Part shown: positions 6,912-15,808 of the stretch, piece by piece
Layout: the number at the start of each line of letters is the position of its first letter
Numbering within the stretch: the first letter of the stretch is position 1
From: CAVQBJ01 sp963710725
GTDB lineage: Bacteria > Actinomycetota > Thermoleophilia > Solirubrobacterales > Solirubrobacteraceae
Direction of reading: 5' to 3'
NCBI GenBank assembly: GCA_963710725.1
Contig: CAVQBJ010000005.1
Location: 124,001-188,000 of the forward strand
Length of the DNA stretch: 64,000 nt
The notes under the pieces: generated by a model
The model's input: only the letters and a program-made list of their open reading frames with translations
Told to the model about the DNA's origin: nothing
Database searches by the model: none
Made by a program: the position numbers and the translations under genes

Positions 6912-9119
6912 ATGCACGAACGGTCGACCGCCGATCCCGCCATCGCGCTCCTCCTCGATGCCGGAATGGTGCTGGCGAGCTCGCTCGAGCCTGACGTGAC
7001 GATGCAGCAGGTGGCCGAGCTGACGGTCCCGCGGCTGGCCGACCTCTGCGTGATCGACCTGCTCGACGGCGATGGTCTCGTGTGCGATGTCGCCGTCGTC
7101 GCGCGCGAGGACGGCCTCGCGTCCCACCTGGAGCGCCTGCGGCGGGACCATCCGATCGACGCCGAGGGTGGCCACCCCGTGGCGCGCGTGCTGCGCAGCG
7201 GAACCGCCGAGCTGCTGACACACCTGACCCCCGAGCTGCTCGAGACGTTCGCGGAGGGCGCCGAGCACGCGCGCTTCATGATCGACCACCACTACCACTC
7301 GGCGATCGTCGCGCCGCTGCGAGCGCGGGACCGCGCGCTCGGCACCTTGTCGGTGCTGCGACTCGGCGACGGCGACCCTTATACGCCCGAGGACTTCGAT
7401 CTCGTGTGCGAGCTGGCGCGCCGCGCCGCGCTCGCCATCGACAACGCCCGCCTGTTCGCCGATCTGCGGCGCGTCGAGCAGCGGCTCGAGGCGATCCTGG
7501 CGAGCGTGGCCGAGGCGATCACCGTCGTGGAAGAGAACGGGCACACCGTGTACGCCAACCAGGCGGCGGCCGATCTGCTCGGACTCGACGATCCCGAGGA
7601 GCTGACCCGGGCCCAGCCCGGCAGCATCTGGGCGCGCTTCCGCGTGCTCGACGACCAGGGGCGCGAGCTCGACCTCGCGCGCATGCCGGCCCGCCAGCTG
7701 TTCCGCGGCGAGCCGGCCGCTCCGCTGCTCGTGCGCAACATCGTCCGCGCGACCGGCGAGGAGCGCTGGCTGAACGTCCGCACAGCCGGCGTGACCGATC
7801 CGCAGACGGGGCGCGTGCGCTACGCCGTGAATGTGTTCGAGAACATCACCGAGGTCAAGCGCGCCGAGCTCGCGACGAGCTTCCTCGCCGAAGCCAGCCG
7901 TGTGCTCGCCTCCTCTCTCGACTACGAGCAGACGCTCGGACGCATCGCCGAGCTCGCCGTGCCCCAGATCGCCGACTGGTGCGCGATCGACACCGTGCTC
8001 CAGGACGGCCGGCTTCGTCGCGTCGCGGTGCATCACCACGACGCTGGGCGGCTGCCGCTCGCCGAGCAGCTGAACAGCGCCTACCCGCAAGACGCCGACG
8101 ACTCGGCCGGCGTGGCCGAAGTGCTGCGGACCGGTCGCGCGATCGTGCTCAGCGACATCCCCGCGGCCACGCTCGCGGCGTATGCACAGGACGAACGCCA
8201 CCTCGCGCTGCTGCGGGCCATCAACCCGACGGCCGTGATCATCGTGCCGATGGTCTCGGGCGCCAAGGCGGTCGGCGCGATCACCCTCCTGTGGACCGAC
8301 ACCCCCCGACGCCTCTCTCGCTCGGACCTCTCAGTCGCCGCGGAGCTCGGCCGGCGCACCGGCGCGGCGATCGAGAGCGCCCGCTCCTACGCCGAGCGCA
8401 GCCGCATCGCGGAGGTTCTGCAACGCGCACTGCTGCCCGCCTTCCTTCCCGAGATCCCGGGCGCCGAGATCGAGGCCCGTTACGCGGCCAGTGGAGAGCT
8501 CAACGAGGTCGGTGGCGACTTCTACGACGTGTTCGCGTATGACCGGCGGCGCTGGATGCTCGTCATCGGCGACGTCTGCGGCAAGGGCCCCCGCGCGGCG
8601 AGCGTCACCGCGCTCGCGCGCCACACGCTGCGCACGGCGGCCATGCACGGATGCACGCCGACCCGCATGCTCGAGATGCTCCACGCCGCCCTGCTGCGCG
8701 ACCCGGGCGGCGACCTGTGCACCGTCTGCCTCGTGCTCGTGTCACCGGCGGACGGGCACGCGCGGCTCACCGTCGCGCTCGCCGGCCATCCACCGCCGCT
8801 CCTCATCCGGGCCGACGGAAGGATCCGGCCGACCGGCGAGCTCGGCACCCTGCTCGGTCTGATCGAGCCGGTCACGATCACCGAGCGCGAGGACCGACTC
8901 GAGCCCGACGAGACGCTGCTGCTTTACACCGACGGACTCCCGGAGGCGCGCGGGCCGGCCGGCATGCTCGGCGAGGACGGGTTGGCTCGCCTCAGCCGCG
9001 AGGGGGCGGCGATGCCGCTGCCGGAGATGCTCGAGCACATCGAACGCGGGGCGATCGAGCGCACCGACGGCCGCGTCCAGGACGACATCGCCCTGCTCGC
9101 CGTCCGCCTGACGGGCTAG
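6912..9119 (+). CDS. GAF-PAS-GAF sensor with SpoIIE/PP2C serine phosphatase domain
   Basis: A 735-residue multidomain phosphatase. GAF 1 spans about residues 10-170, a PAS domain follows at about 185-320 (AILASVAEAITVVEENGHTV), GAF 2 at about 330-490, and an RsbU-type PP2C domain from about 505 to the end. The phosphatase metal site shows as LNEVGGDFYDVF, LVIGDVCGKG and LLLYTDGLPEAR. The family normally dephosphorylates an STAS anti-anti-sigma factor, so it is a likely input to the divergent sigma gene at 5866-6777. A TTG 57 bases upstream is in frame but implausible; the ATG at 6912 lacks a clear Shine-Dalgarno sequence. Confidence 0.93.
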   Translation: MHERSTADPAIALLLDAGMVLASSLEPDVTMQQVAELTVPRLADLCVIDLLDGDGLVCDVAVVAREDGLASHLERLRRDHPIDAEGGHPVARVLRSGTAELLTHLTPELLETFAEGAEHARFMIDHHYHSAIVAPLRARDRALGTLSVLRLGDGDPYTPEDFDLVCELARRAALAIDNARLFADLRRVEQRLEAILASVAEAITVVEENGHTVYANQAAADLLGLDDPEELTRAQPGSIWARFRVLDDQGRELDLARMPARQLFRGEPAAPLLVRNIVRATGEERWLNVRTAGVTDPQTGRVRYAVNVFENITEVKRAELATSFLAEASRVLASSLDYEQTLGRIAELAVPQIADWCAIDTVLQDGRLRRVAVHHHDAGRLPLAEQLNSAYPQDADDSAGVAEVLRTGRAIVLSDIPAATLAAYAQDERHLALLRAINPTAVIIVPMVSGAKAVGAITLLWTDTPRRLSRSDLSVAAELGRRTGAAIESARSYAERSRIAEVLQRALLPAFLPEIPGAEIEARYAASGELNEVGGDFYDVFAYDRRRWMLVIGDVCGKGPRAASVTALARHTLRTAAMHGCTPTRMLEMLHAALLRDPGGDLCTVCLVLVSPADGHARLTVALAGHPPPLLIRADGRIRPTGELGTLLGLIEPVTITEREDRLEPDETLLLYTDGLPEARGPAGMLGEDGLARLSREGAAMPLPEMLEHIERGAIERTDGRVQDDIALLAVRLTG

Positions 9120-9146
9120 GCGCCGCCGCGTCGGCGAGCCGCCGGA

Positions 9147-9452
9147 CTAGATGTCGTCCTCGAGCTCGCTGCTGTGCTCCTCATCGGCGTCGCCGTAGGA
9201 CTCGAGCTCGGCCTCCTCGGGGAGGCCCTGGTGGTGCAGCACGGCGTGCGCGGACTGCTCGTCGCCGTGTGAGGCGTGCTCGATGAGCAGCTCCTCGGCG
9301 CCCTCGAAGCCCTCGGATTCGCCGCCCCCGCCCTCGAGCACGGCCCTCTGCTCCGGCGGCACGTTCTCCTCGCCGCTCAGTCCGCCGATCCGTCCGGCCT
9401 CCGCCGCGGCCGCGTCGATCTCGTCCTGCTCGGAAGGCGAGTCGGCAGTCAT
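9147..9452 (-). CDS. Acidic small protein of unknown function
   Basis: A 101-residue, strongly acidic protein rich in Glu, Asp, Gly and Ala, with no signal peptide or membrane segment. It ends in a Glu/Ser-rich tail (EEHSSELEDDI). The central text GFEGAEELLIEHASHGDEQS looks structured and is the best handle for a family search. I do not recognise a named domain. The start at 9452 follows AAAGGACG; the open frame extends 18 codons further upstream without support. It is convergent with the phosphatase gene, with 27 bases between them. Confidence 0.7.
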   Translation of the reverse strand: MTADSPSEQDEIDAAAAEAGRIGGLSGEENVPPEQRAVLEGGGGESEGFEGAEELLIEHASHGDEQSAHAVLHHQGLPEEAELESYGDADEEHSSELEDDI

Positions 9453-9591
9453 CTTCGTCGTCCTTTCATCGCCGGTCGCGGGCCGGGCGGCCACGCTCGC
9501 CCGCACCGCGGGCGTGCGGACAGTGTGTCAACTGCCGCGTGCGCGGCGTCGCCCACGCGCCGCTCGCCCGACGCGTCGCTTCGCCGACGGG

Positions 9592-11430
9592 TCAGGGCCG
9601 CCGCGCAGGGAGGCTCCGCAGCCCGCGAGCGGCCGGGCCGCGCGGCGCTGCCGCGGCCGCCGCCGGCGCCTCATCGTGCCGTTCGCGAGCGAGCGCGGCG
9701 TGCGCGGTGACACGTGCGAGGACCGCCGCATAGTCGTCCAGCCCGCGCGCCTGCGCCGCCAGCAGAGAGGCCGGCAGCGGCTCACGCAGCTCCTCGGTGA
9801 TCGCGTCCGAGAGCAGTGCGCTCATCGGGGCGAGGAGCTCCTCCTCGTCGACGGCGTTGTGGAGCTCGAGACGGCCGGACGGCGTCGTGTAGTCGTAGAG
9901 CTCCTGCTGCTGGCCGGCGGAGTCGATCGCCATCCCGCCGGGCATCCAGTTCGAATAGGTCGCGTACTTGCCACCATCGGTGCGGACAGCGGTCACGTGC
10001 AGCGGGGCATCGGCGGCGTACGGCTCGGTCGCGAACTCGGTCACCGTCTCGTCGGTGGCGTGCAGGACGTAGGGGCGCCCAGGCGCCGCGGGATCGGCGA
10101 GGATCGCGGCCAGATCGAGCCGCTGCGCGAGGTGGCTGTAGCTCGAGTCCCCGCGCCACGTGTCCGAGCCGGTGGCGATGGTGAGCAGCAGCGGAGCGAC
10201 GTCGACGCTCGAGCTGAGCTGGTCGCGCACTGTCCCCCGTGCGCGCGTCAGCAGGCCGCGGGGATCGGCGACGACGAGCGGCACGCCGATCGCCTCGTCG
10301 TAGGCCCCGGCCCCCTTGCCCCTCAGGCCGTGTGATGCGCCGTACTCGCCGTGGTCGGAGGAGAACACCACGACGGTCCGGGCGGCGATCTCGGGTCGGC
10401 TCGCGAGCGTGTCGAGCACCCGCCCGATGTGGAAGTCGGCGCTGCGCTGGAGCGCGAGGTAGAGATCGAGGAACGGCAGCCAGGCCCGCGTCGCGTCGGG
10501 GCCGGTGAATGGGACCGCCCCGAAGGAGCTCGCCGCGGTGTCCTGCAGCGAGCGCTGCAGGAGCGGCTTTCCCCGCTCGATCATCGCCTCCGGTGTCTCG
10601 AAGTTCGGCGGCAGCGACGAGAACGCGGCCGGCGCCGACGACTCCGCAGGCACGCGATCGCTCCACTCATACCACCAGGCGATGTCGTGCGGATTCACGA
10701 ACGACACCGTTGTGCACCATGGCTGATCGCCCCCCTGCGTGGCATACCAGGCGTCGAACTGCGCCGCGATGTACGGATCCACGCGCCAGCCCTGGCCAGG
10801 CCCGCCGTCCGGCGAGGGGTACGTCCCGCCCGCGAACCCATACGGCTCGAGACGATCCGCCGCGCCGAACCAGAGGTTGTCGTCGTGCGTGAGGTGCCAC
10901 TTGCCATACCAGTACGTGCGGTAGCCGTGTTCGCGCAGCATCGAGCCCCAGGTCGGGAAGCCCGGATCGAGCGTGCTCCCCCCGGTGATCAGACAGCCGG
11001 TCTGATGCGTGTACAGCCCGGTGAGCAGGGCCGCGCGCGACGGCGTGCAGTCGTTCGCAGCCGTGAAGTGACGAGCGAACGAGACACCGGCACGGCGCAG
11101 GCGGGCGAGGTTCGGCAGCCAGCCGCTCACGCGCGACGACGACCCGTACCACCGCGGCTCGCGCAACTGGTCGACCAGGATGACGAGGATGTTCGGCCGC
11201 TCCGCCGCCGATGAGCTCGCGACCCTCGTGGCCTCCGGCGCCGACCGCGCCGGCCGATCGAGCGCGGGAGCGCCGCGCGAGGCGACCGCGTCGAATCCGG
11301 CCGCGCCGGCGGCGAATGCGCCGCCGGCGAGCAGGCTTCGGCGGATGAGCGTGCGCCGGTCGAATCGCCGCGCCCCGCCAGCTGGCGGACCGGGTGCCTC
11401 GTTGCCTCGGTCGTGCGGGGTCTGCGCCAT
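9592..11430 (-). CDS. Tat-exported sulfatase
   Basis: A 612-residue type I (formylglycine) sulfatase. The twin-arginine export signal is at about residues 21-50 (RRFDRRTLIRRSLLAGGAFA), the metal-binding strand NILVILVDQLR is near residue 80, and the modification motif C128-T-P-S-R is followed by ALLTGLYTHQTG, so the cysteine would be converted to formylglycine. Later metal ligands appear in VVVFSSDHGEYG. The VDQ rather than VDD start resembles choline-sulfatase and phosphonate-hydrolase relatives, but the substrate is not predictable. AAAGGAG lies about 13 bases before the ATG at 11430. The last 30 residues are low-complexity Ala/Arg/Pro. A formylglycine-generating enzyme is not seen in the window. 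Confidence 0.93.
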   Translation of the reverse strand: MAQTPHDRGNEAPGPPAGGARRFDRRTLIRRSLLAGGAFAAGAAGFDAVASRGAPALDRPARSAPEATRVASSSAAERPNILVILVDQLREPRWYGSSSRVSGWLPNLARLRRAGVSFARHFTAANDCTPSRAALLTGLYTHQTGCLITGGSTLDPGFPTWGSMLREHGYRTYWYGKWHLTHDDNLWFGAADRLEPYGFAGGTYPSPDGGPGQGWRVDPYIAAQFDAWYATQGGDQPWCTTVSFVNPHDIAWWYEWSDRVPAESSAPAAFSSLPPNFETPEAMIERGKPLLQRSLQDTAASSFGAVPFTGPDATRAWLPFLDLYLALQRSADFHIGRVLDTLASRPEIAARTVVVFSSDHGEYGASHGLRGKGAGAYDEAIGVPLVVADPRGLLTRARGTVRDQLSSSVDVAPLLLTIATGSDTWRGDSSYSHLAQRLDLAAILADPAAPGRPYVLHATDETVTEFATEPYAADAPLHVTAVRTDGGKYATYSNWMPGGMAIDSAGQQQELYDYTTPSGRLELHNAVDEEELLAPMSALLSDAITEELREPLPASLLAAQARGLDDYAAVLARVTAHAALARERHDEAPAAAAAAPRGPAARGLRSLPARRP

Positions 11431-11575
11431 GGAGTCCTGCGTCTCCTTTCGCGGGCACGGTACGGCGCGTGCCGTTGCCCGCGGTGAGCGTTGCGTTACG
11501 ACGCCTCTAACGGAGCGGCCAGCCGTCGCGTTCTTTTGTACCAGACCCGCGGCCACGCGGCCCGCGGTCGCCCCG

Positions 11576-12106
11576 TCACTCGCCGCCGTCGCGACCGGCT
11601 CCGGCCACGGCGGTGAGACCCGGACGGTAGAGCTCCTCGGGGGTGCCGCTCGCCTCGCGCACCGTGACCGACAGCTCGTCGACGGACGCCCAGACCGAGC
11701 GTCCGACGTTACCACCGGTTGCCGCGGCCAGCACCGGGATGCGCGCGTCCTCGAGCGCGGCGCACACCGCCTCGTGGTTGCGGGCCCCGATCTCGAGCGT
11801 GCTCCCGCCGCCCGTCGTGAACAGCTGCGCCCCCCCGACGACCACCGCCTGCAGCAGGTACGGGCGGGCGCCGATCGCCGCCAGCTCGCTCACCAGTTCG
11901 GGGACGGCCACGTCGGCGAAGCGGGCCGATCCGTCGCGCTCGCCGCGCGAGTCGGGAAGCATGACGTGCGCCATACCGATGGCCCCACGCCCGACGTCCA
12001 TGAGGACGAGTCCGATGCACGAGCCCAGGCCGATCATGGCAAGCACGGTGCCGGCGCTGCGAGACGCCGCCAACTCGCCGATCCTCACCGTCGGCGACGC
12101 GTTCAT
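11576..12106 (-). CDS. cheD: Chemoreceptor glutamine deamidase CheD
   Basis: CheD deamidates glutamines on methyl-accepting chemotaxis proteins. From the ATG at 12106 the protein is 176 residues, with the catalytic cysteine C30 in GLGSCIGLVLMD and histidine H47 in GMAHVMLPDS, spaced as in Thermotoga CheD, and the conserved FTTGGGSTLEIGARNHEAV and GGNVGRSV segments downstream. A start at 12208 would add 34 residues of unlikely Pro/Ala-rich sequence. No cheA, cheW, cheC, cheY or receptor gene is present, so this is an orphan copy. Confidence 0.9.
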   Translation of the reverse strand: MNASPTVRIGELAASRSAGTVLAMIGLGSCIGLVLMDVGRGAIGMAHVMLPDSRGERDGSARFADVAVPELVSELAAIGARPYLLQAVVVGGAQLFTTGGGSTLEIGARNHEAVCAALEDARIPVLAAATGGNVGRSVWASVDELSVTVREASGTPEELYRPGLTAVAGAGRDGGE

Positions 12107-12299
12107 GCGGGCCGGCCGATCACGCGGCGACTCGCCGGGCGTGGTCGCGATCGGTAGTGCATACGGTCCTTCGCCGGCAGGTGCGGGGGCATCGGAAACC
12201 ATCGGCACGCGCCGCCCGAGCCTCGATCGTCACCGGTGCCGTCTCGGCGTTTGCCCGACCGGCGCGACGCCACGCGACGGCGTACGCTGCCGGGCAGCG

Positions 12300-13460
12300 A
12301 TGGCCGCCAACGACGCTCAGCCGCCGCCCTCGCTCGTCGAATTGGGGCGCCAGTGGGGGCGCATCGGCGTGACCGGATTCGGTGGCCCCCCCGCCCATAT
12401 CGCCCTGCTGCGAGAGCTCTGCGTCGGCGACCGCGGCTGGCTCACTGAGGCCCGGTTCGAGAACGCGATCGCCGCGACGAACCTCCTTCCCGGCCCCGCG
12501 TCCACGCAGCTCGCGATCTACTGCGCCTGGAGTCTGCGCGGCACGGCCGGCGCGCTCGTCGGCGGCGTCAGCTTCATCACGCCGGGTCTCGTCCTCATCC
12601 TTGCCCTCGCGAGCGTCTTCCTCGCGGCCGCGCCACCGGCGTGGGTCCGGGGCGCCGGACTGGGCGCCGGCGCCGCGGTGGCTCCCGTGGCGGTGCGCGC
12701 GGGGCTTGCCCTCCTCCCGCCGCTGCTGAGGCGGGCCACCGGCGGGCGCCTCGTCCGCGTCGTCGTCTACGCGGTCGTGGGCGGCACAGCCGCCGCCACC
12801 GTCGGACCCTGGCTCGCCGCGGTGTTGATCGCCTGCGGCGCCGCGGAGCTCGCCGTCAGCCGTCCGCGATCGGGGCTCGGGCTCCACGCCTGGCCGCTGG
12901 TCGGGAGCGTGGGCGCCGCCCCGGCGGGAGTCTGGGCGCTCGTGTGGACCGCGCTGAAGGTAGGCGGGCTCGCCTTCGGGGGCGGGTTTGTGATCGTCCC
13001 GCTGATGCAGAGCGACGCCGTCAACACGTATCACTGGATGACTCATCCCCAATTTCTCAACGCCGTCGCGCTCGGCCAGATCACGCCCGGCCCCGTCGTC
13101 CTGACGATCGCCGCCGTCGGCTACGCGGCCGGCGGGATCGCCGGCGGACTGCTCGCGACCGTCGTCGCCTTTGCGCCCTCGTTCGGCTTCGTGCTGGTCG
13201 GCGCCTCGCGGTTCGAGCGACTGCTGCGCGATCGCCGCGTGAGTGCGTTCCTCGCCGGCGCCGCACCGGCGGCGGCGGGGGCGATCCTCGGCTCGGCGAT
13301 TCCGCTCGCCGCGGCGCTGAGCGAGCGCTGGCAGTGGATCCTGCTCGTGCTCGCCGCGCTCGCCCTGCTCGTCCTGCGCCGGGGCGTCGTCGTGACGCTG
13401 CTCGGCGCCGGCGCGATCGGCGCCGCGGCGGCGCTGCTCGGCGCACCCCTACCGCAGTGA
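12300..13460 (+). CDS. chrA: Chromate transporter, ChrA (CHR) family
   Basis: A polytopic membrane protein of 386 residues made of two homologous CHR domains. The first carries the signature VTGFGGPPAHIALL near residue 25, and the second GGLAFGGGFVIVPLMQ near residue 227, as in long-chain ChrA proteins. The family exports chromate, although many chromosomal members are uncharacterised and may move other anions. The frame is open for 219 codons upstream, but that overlaps the divergent cheD gene and is a shadow. The ATG at 12300 lacks a strong ribosome site. It is convergent with the zinc-ribbon gene. Confidence 0.92.
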   Translation: MAANDAQPPPSLVELGRQWGRIGVTGFGGPPAHIALLRELCVGDRGWLTEARFENAIAATNLLPGPASTQLAIYCAWSLRGTAGALVGGVSFITPGLVLILALASVFLAAAPPAWVRGAGLGAGAAVAPVAVRAGLALLPPLLRRATGGRLVRVVVYAVVGGTAAATVGPWLAAVLIACGAAELAVSRPRSGLGLHAWPLVGSVGAAPAGVWALVWTALKVGGLAFGGGFVIVPLMQSDAVNTYHWMTHPQFLNAVALGQITPGPVVLTIAAVGYAAGGIAGGLLATVVAFAPSFGFVLVGASRFERLLRDRRVSAFLAGAAPAAAGAILGSAIPLAAALSERWQWILLVLAALALLVLRRGVVVTLLGAGAIGAAAALLGAPLPQ

Positions 13461-13473
13461 GCGAGCGCGGTCG

Positions 13474-13683
13474 CTATGCGGCGACGGGGAATTCCGGTGC
13501 CGGCGGCCGGGGCGAGCGCGGCGGGCTCTCGAGGGAGCGCCACGGGCTGGCGAGCTCTGCGACGTAGGCGTCGGTGACGCTCTCGAAGCTGTCGCTCCCG
13601 CACGCGTCGCAGCACCACATCGACAGCAGCGCTCCACAACGTCGGCATTCCCGGCGATCGCTCTCGTACTCGTAGTCGGACAT
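13474..13683 (-). CDS. Small zinc-ribbon-like protein
   Basis: A 69-residue protein with two cysteine pairs in its first half, CRRCG and CCDACG, arranged as a treble-clef or zinc-ribbon metal site. A Pro/Ser/Arg-rich C-terminal tail follows. CAAGGAG lies 6-7 bases before the ATG, which is strong evidence that it is translated. The function is unknown; small ribbon proteins of this kind bind nucleic acid or protein partners. It is convergent with chrA (13-base gap). Confidence 0.72.
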   Translation of the reverse strand: MSDYEYESDRRECRRCGALLSMWCCDACGSDSFESVTDAYVAELASPWRSLESPPRSPRPPAPEFPVAA

Positions 13684-13903
13684 CCGTTTCTCCTTGACAG
13701 GGAGCGACCATGCCGCGACATCCTTCGACAGCCCGGCTGACTACGTGAGTCCCGTGGGTTTGCGGACCCGCCTCGCGACGGGGGTGCCTTTTCGGGATGA
13801 CCACTCCGAAGACGATTCGTCGGTCATTGTGCGCGCTGCGGCCGCAGCGTGCACGCGTTCTCGACGGATGGTCGGGAGCGGGCTCTGGTTGAATGTCGAG
13901 CCG

Positions 13904-14326
13904 ATGCAACGCCTCGTCTTCGATCACGACTACACGCTGCCGCCCGAGCGCGTGTTCGCCTACCTGTCCGAGCACGAGAACCTGTCAGGCGTGTTCGGGA
14001 CGAAGATCCGCCGGCTGCGCGACGGGCGCGACGGCGAGCGCAACGGCGTCGACTCGGCGCGCGAGCTGCGCATCGGCCCGCTTCCGCCATTCGTGGAGAC
14101 GGTCGTCGAGTTCGTTCCGAACGAGCTCATCAGCTACCGGATCACCAAGGGGTCGCCGCTGCGCGACCACGAGGGCCGCATGCGCTTCACCGCGGTCGGC
14201 GACGGCACCCACCTGCACTACGAGATCGCGTTCCGCGCCGTCCTCCCGGGGCTCGATGTGCTCATCGCAACGGGCCTGCGGCGTAACGTCAGCCGCGGGC
14301 TCGCCCGCGTGGACGCCGTCGCCTGA
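13904..14326 (+). CDS. SRPBCC-family protein
   Basis: A 140-residue helix-grip protein. MQRLVFDHDYTLPPERVFAY is the canonical first strand plus helix of polyketide-cyclase-like SRPBCC proteins, and the C-terminal helix closes the pocket (LPGLDVLIATGLRRNVSRGL). An upstream in-frame ATG at 13868 gives 12 more residues, and neither start has a clear Shine-Dalgarno sequence. The ligand is unknown. It stands alone between the zinc-ribbon gene and a secreted glycosidase-like gene. Confidence 0.78.
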   Translation: MQRLVFDHDYTLPPERVFAYLSEHENLSGVFGTKIRRLRDGRDGERNGVDSARELRIGPLPPFVETVVEFVPNELISYRITKGSPLRDHEGRMRFTAVGDGTHLHYEIAFRAVLPGLDVLIATGLRRNVSRGLARVDAVA

Positions 14327-14385
14327 GCCTCCCGACCTCGGCCGCTCGCCGGGGGGGTCGGGGCGCGCGGCTACCCTTACCGACG

Positions 14386-15417
14386 ATGAGCGTCGGTTCA
14401 CCGACTCCGGGTCGCCCTGCGCCGGGCGGGCGCCCGCCGATCCTGCGGCGGCCACTCGCGCGCGCCGCGCGGTGCCTCGTGCTGCTCGGGCTGCTCGCGC
14501 TCGGCGCGGCGGGGACCGGGGCGGCGAGCGCCCCGGCAAGCACGGCGGCGCGGACGGCCCCCGCGCCGCCGTCGGCGGCGCCGTCGGCCATCATCAAGAA
14601 GATCGTCTGGGGGATCGACGATCAGCACATCGCCCTGTTCGCCGATCCGCGCTGGCACGCACTGCCGCTGCGCAACGTTCGCTACTTCGTGCCGTGGGAT
14701 CTCGAGCACGAGCCCCACTACCTGCACCTCGCCGACCACTGGCTGACGATCGCGGGGCGAACCGGCACCGTCCCACTGGTCGCCATCACCCAGTCGAACA
14801 TCCGCGGGCGCACGCGCTTTCTGCCCTCGCCGGCGCTGTACCGCCGCGACGTCGGCTGGATGATGCGGCGCTTCTGGTGGATCAAGGAGTGGACCCCGTG
14901 GAACGAGGCGAACCTGCTCAATCAGGCGACCCTGCACAACCCGGCGCGCGCCGCCGCGTACTGGCGCGTCGCCCTCAGCCTGTGCCATCGCTGCACCGTC
15001 ACCTCGCCGTCGCTTGTCGGCTACCGCCTCGCGAGCGCGAAGTGGATGCGTGCGTTCCTGCGTGCGGCGCGCGGCCTGCGCGGCCCATGGGCGATCCACA
15101 TCTACAACGACATCAACGAGTTCAACACGGACGCGCTGACCAAACTGGAGCTTGAGCTGCCGAGGGGCCGCCCGATCTGGGTCACCGAGGTCGGCGGCTG
15201 GGATCGCTTCGTCGGTTATCCCCCCAACCTCGCTCGTCAGCGCCGCGCCGAGCAGTTCCTCTTCCAGGTCGCCCGCACCGCCTACCCGAGGATCTCACGC
15301 TGGTACCTCTATCAGTGGTTCGCATCGGCGCGCTCGGACCGTTGGGACAGCGGGCTGCTCAACCCGAACGGCACCGCGCGACCGGCGCTGAAGGTCGTGC
15401 AGCAGCAGCTCGGCTGA
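14386..15417 (+). CDS. Secreted glycoside-hydrolase-like (clan GH-A fold) protein
   Basis: A 343-residue exported protein. Residues about 20-50 form a positively charged, then hydrophobic signal sequence (RRPLARAARCLVLLGLLALG), followed by an Ala/Pro/Ser linker. The body resembles a (beta/alpha)8 glycosidase: WTPWNEANL supplies an Asn-Glu pair (E174) where clan GH-A enzymes carry the acid/base, and IWVTEVGGW supplies a late-strand glutamate (E268) in the nucleophile position. The substrate is not predictable, and it could be a non-enzymatic relative. The stop codon abuts the convergent gene at 15419. Confidence 0.75.
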   Translation: MSVGSPTPGRPAPGGRPPILRRPLARAARCLVLLGLLALGAAGTGAASAPASTAARTAPAPPSAAPSAIIKKIVWGIDDQHIALFADPRWHALPLRNVRYFVPWDLEHEPHYLHLADHWLTIAGRTGTVPLVAITQSNIRGRTRFLPSPALYRRDVGWMMRRFWWIKEWTPWNEANLLNQATLHNPARAAAYWRVALSLCHRCTVTSPSLVGYRLASAKWMRAFLRAARGLRGPWAIHIYNDINEFNTDALTKLELELPRGRPIWVTEVGGWDRFVGYPPNLARQRRAEQFLFQVARTAYPRISRWYLYQWFASARSDRWDSGLLNPNGTARPALKVVQQQLG

Positions 15418-15418
15418 C

Positions 15419-15700
15419 TCAGCGATCCTCGGCGTTGCGGGTGATGCGCACCCGCACCGCGCCGCCCGTGATCCCGAACGTCACGACGTCGTGACCGACC
15501 GTCACGTCGGGCAGCCACACCAGCTGCGTGCTCGCCGGATCCTCCGCCGCGGCGGTCCCGAGCGCGCTCGCCTGCTGCATCCGCGCCCCGAGGTCGCCGA
15601 TCTCGTCGGCACGACCCTCGAGCACGTGAACGCCCTCGCGGGTGCCGAAGGTCACCTCGATCGTTCCACGGTCGGTCTCCTTCGCTCCGAGCAGCTGCAT
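15419..15700 (-). CDS. Hypothetical protein
   Basis: A 93-residue protein with no recognisable domain. It is beta-strand rich by inspection (MQLLGAKETDRGTIEVTFGT, VTFGITGGAVRVRIT), with no signal peptide or membrane segment. The start is uncertain: ATG 15700 or the GTG two codons earlier. The much longer open frame reaching 16930 is antisense to the aminopeptidase gene and is rejected. It is convergent with the glycosidase-like gene, with one base between stops, and divergent from the aminopeptidase gene about 110 bases away. Confidence 0.55.
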   Translation of the reverse strand: MQLLGAKETDRGTIEVTFGTREGVHVLEGRADEIGDLGARMQQASALGTAAAEDPASTQLVWLPDVTVGHDVVTFGITGGAVRVRITRNAEDR

Positions 15701-15808
15701 CGACACAGCGTGACGGATCCACCGATGGCCGGCAAGCGACGAGGCGTCGCGTTCGCGGCGCTCATGGGTAGTCTGCGCGTCTTTACCGCTCTCGCCCGGA
15801 AGGTTCCC

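Noticed and set aside
13834..13849. CGCTGCGGCCGCAGCG palindrome upstream of the SRPBCC gene
   Set aside because: A 16-bp GC-only palindrome is not surprising in this base composition, and no regulator gene adjoins it.
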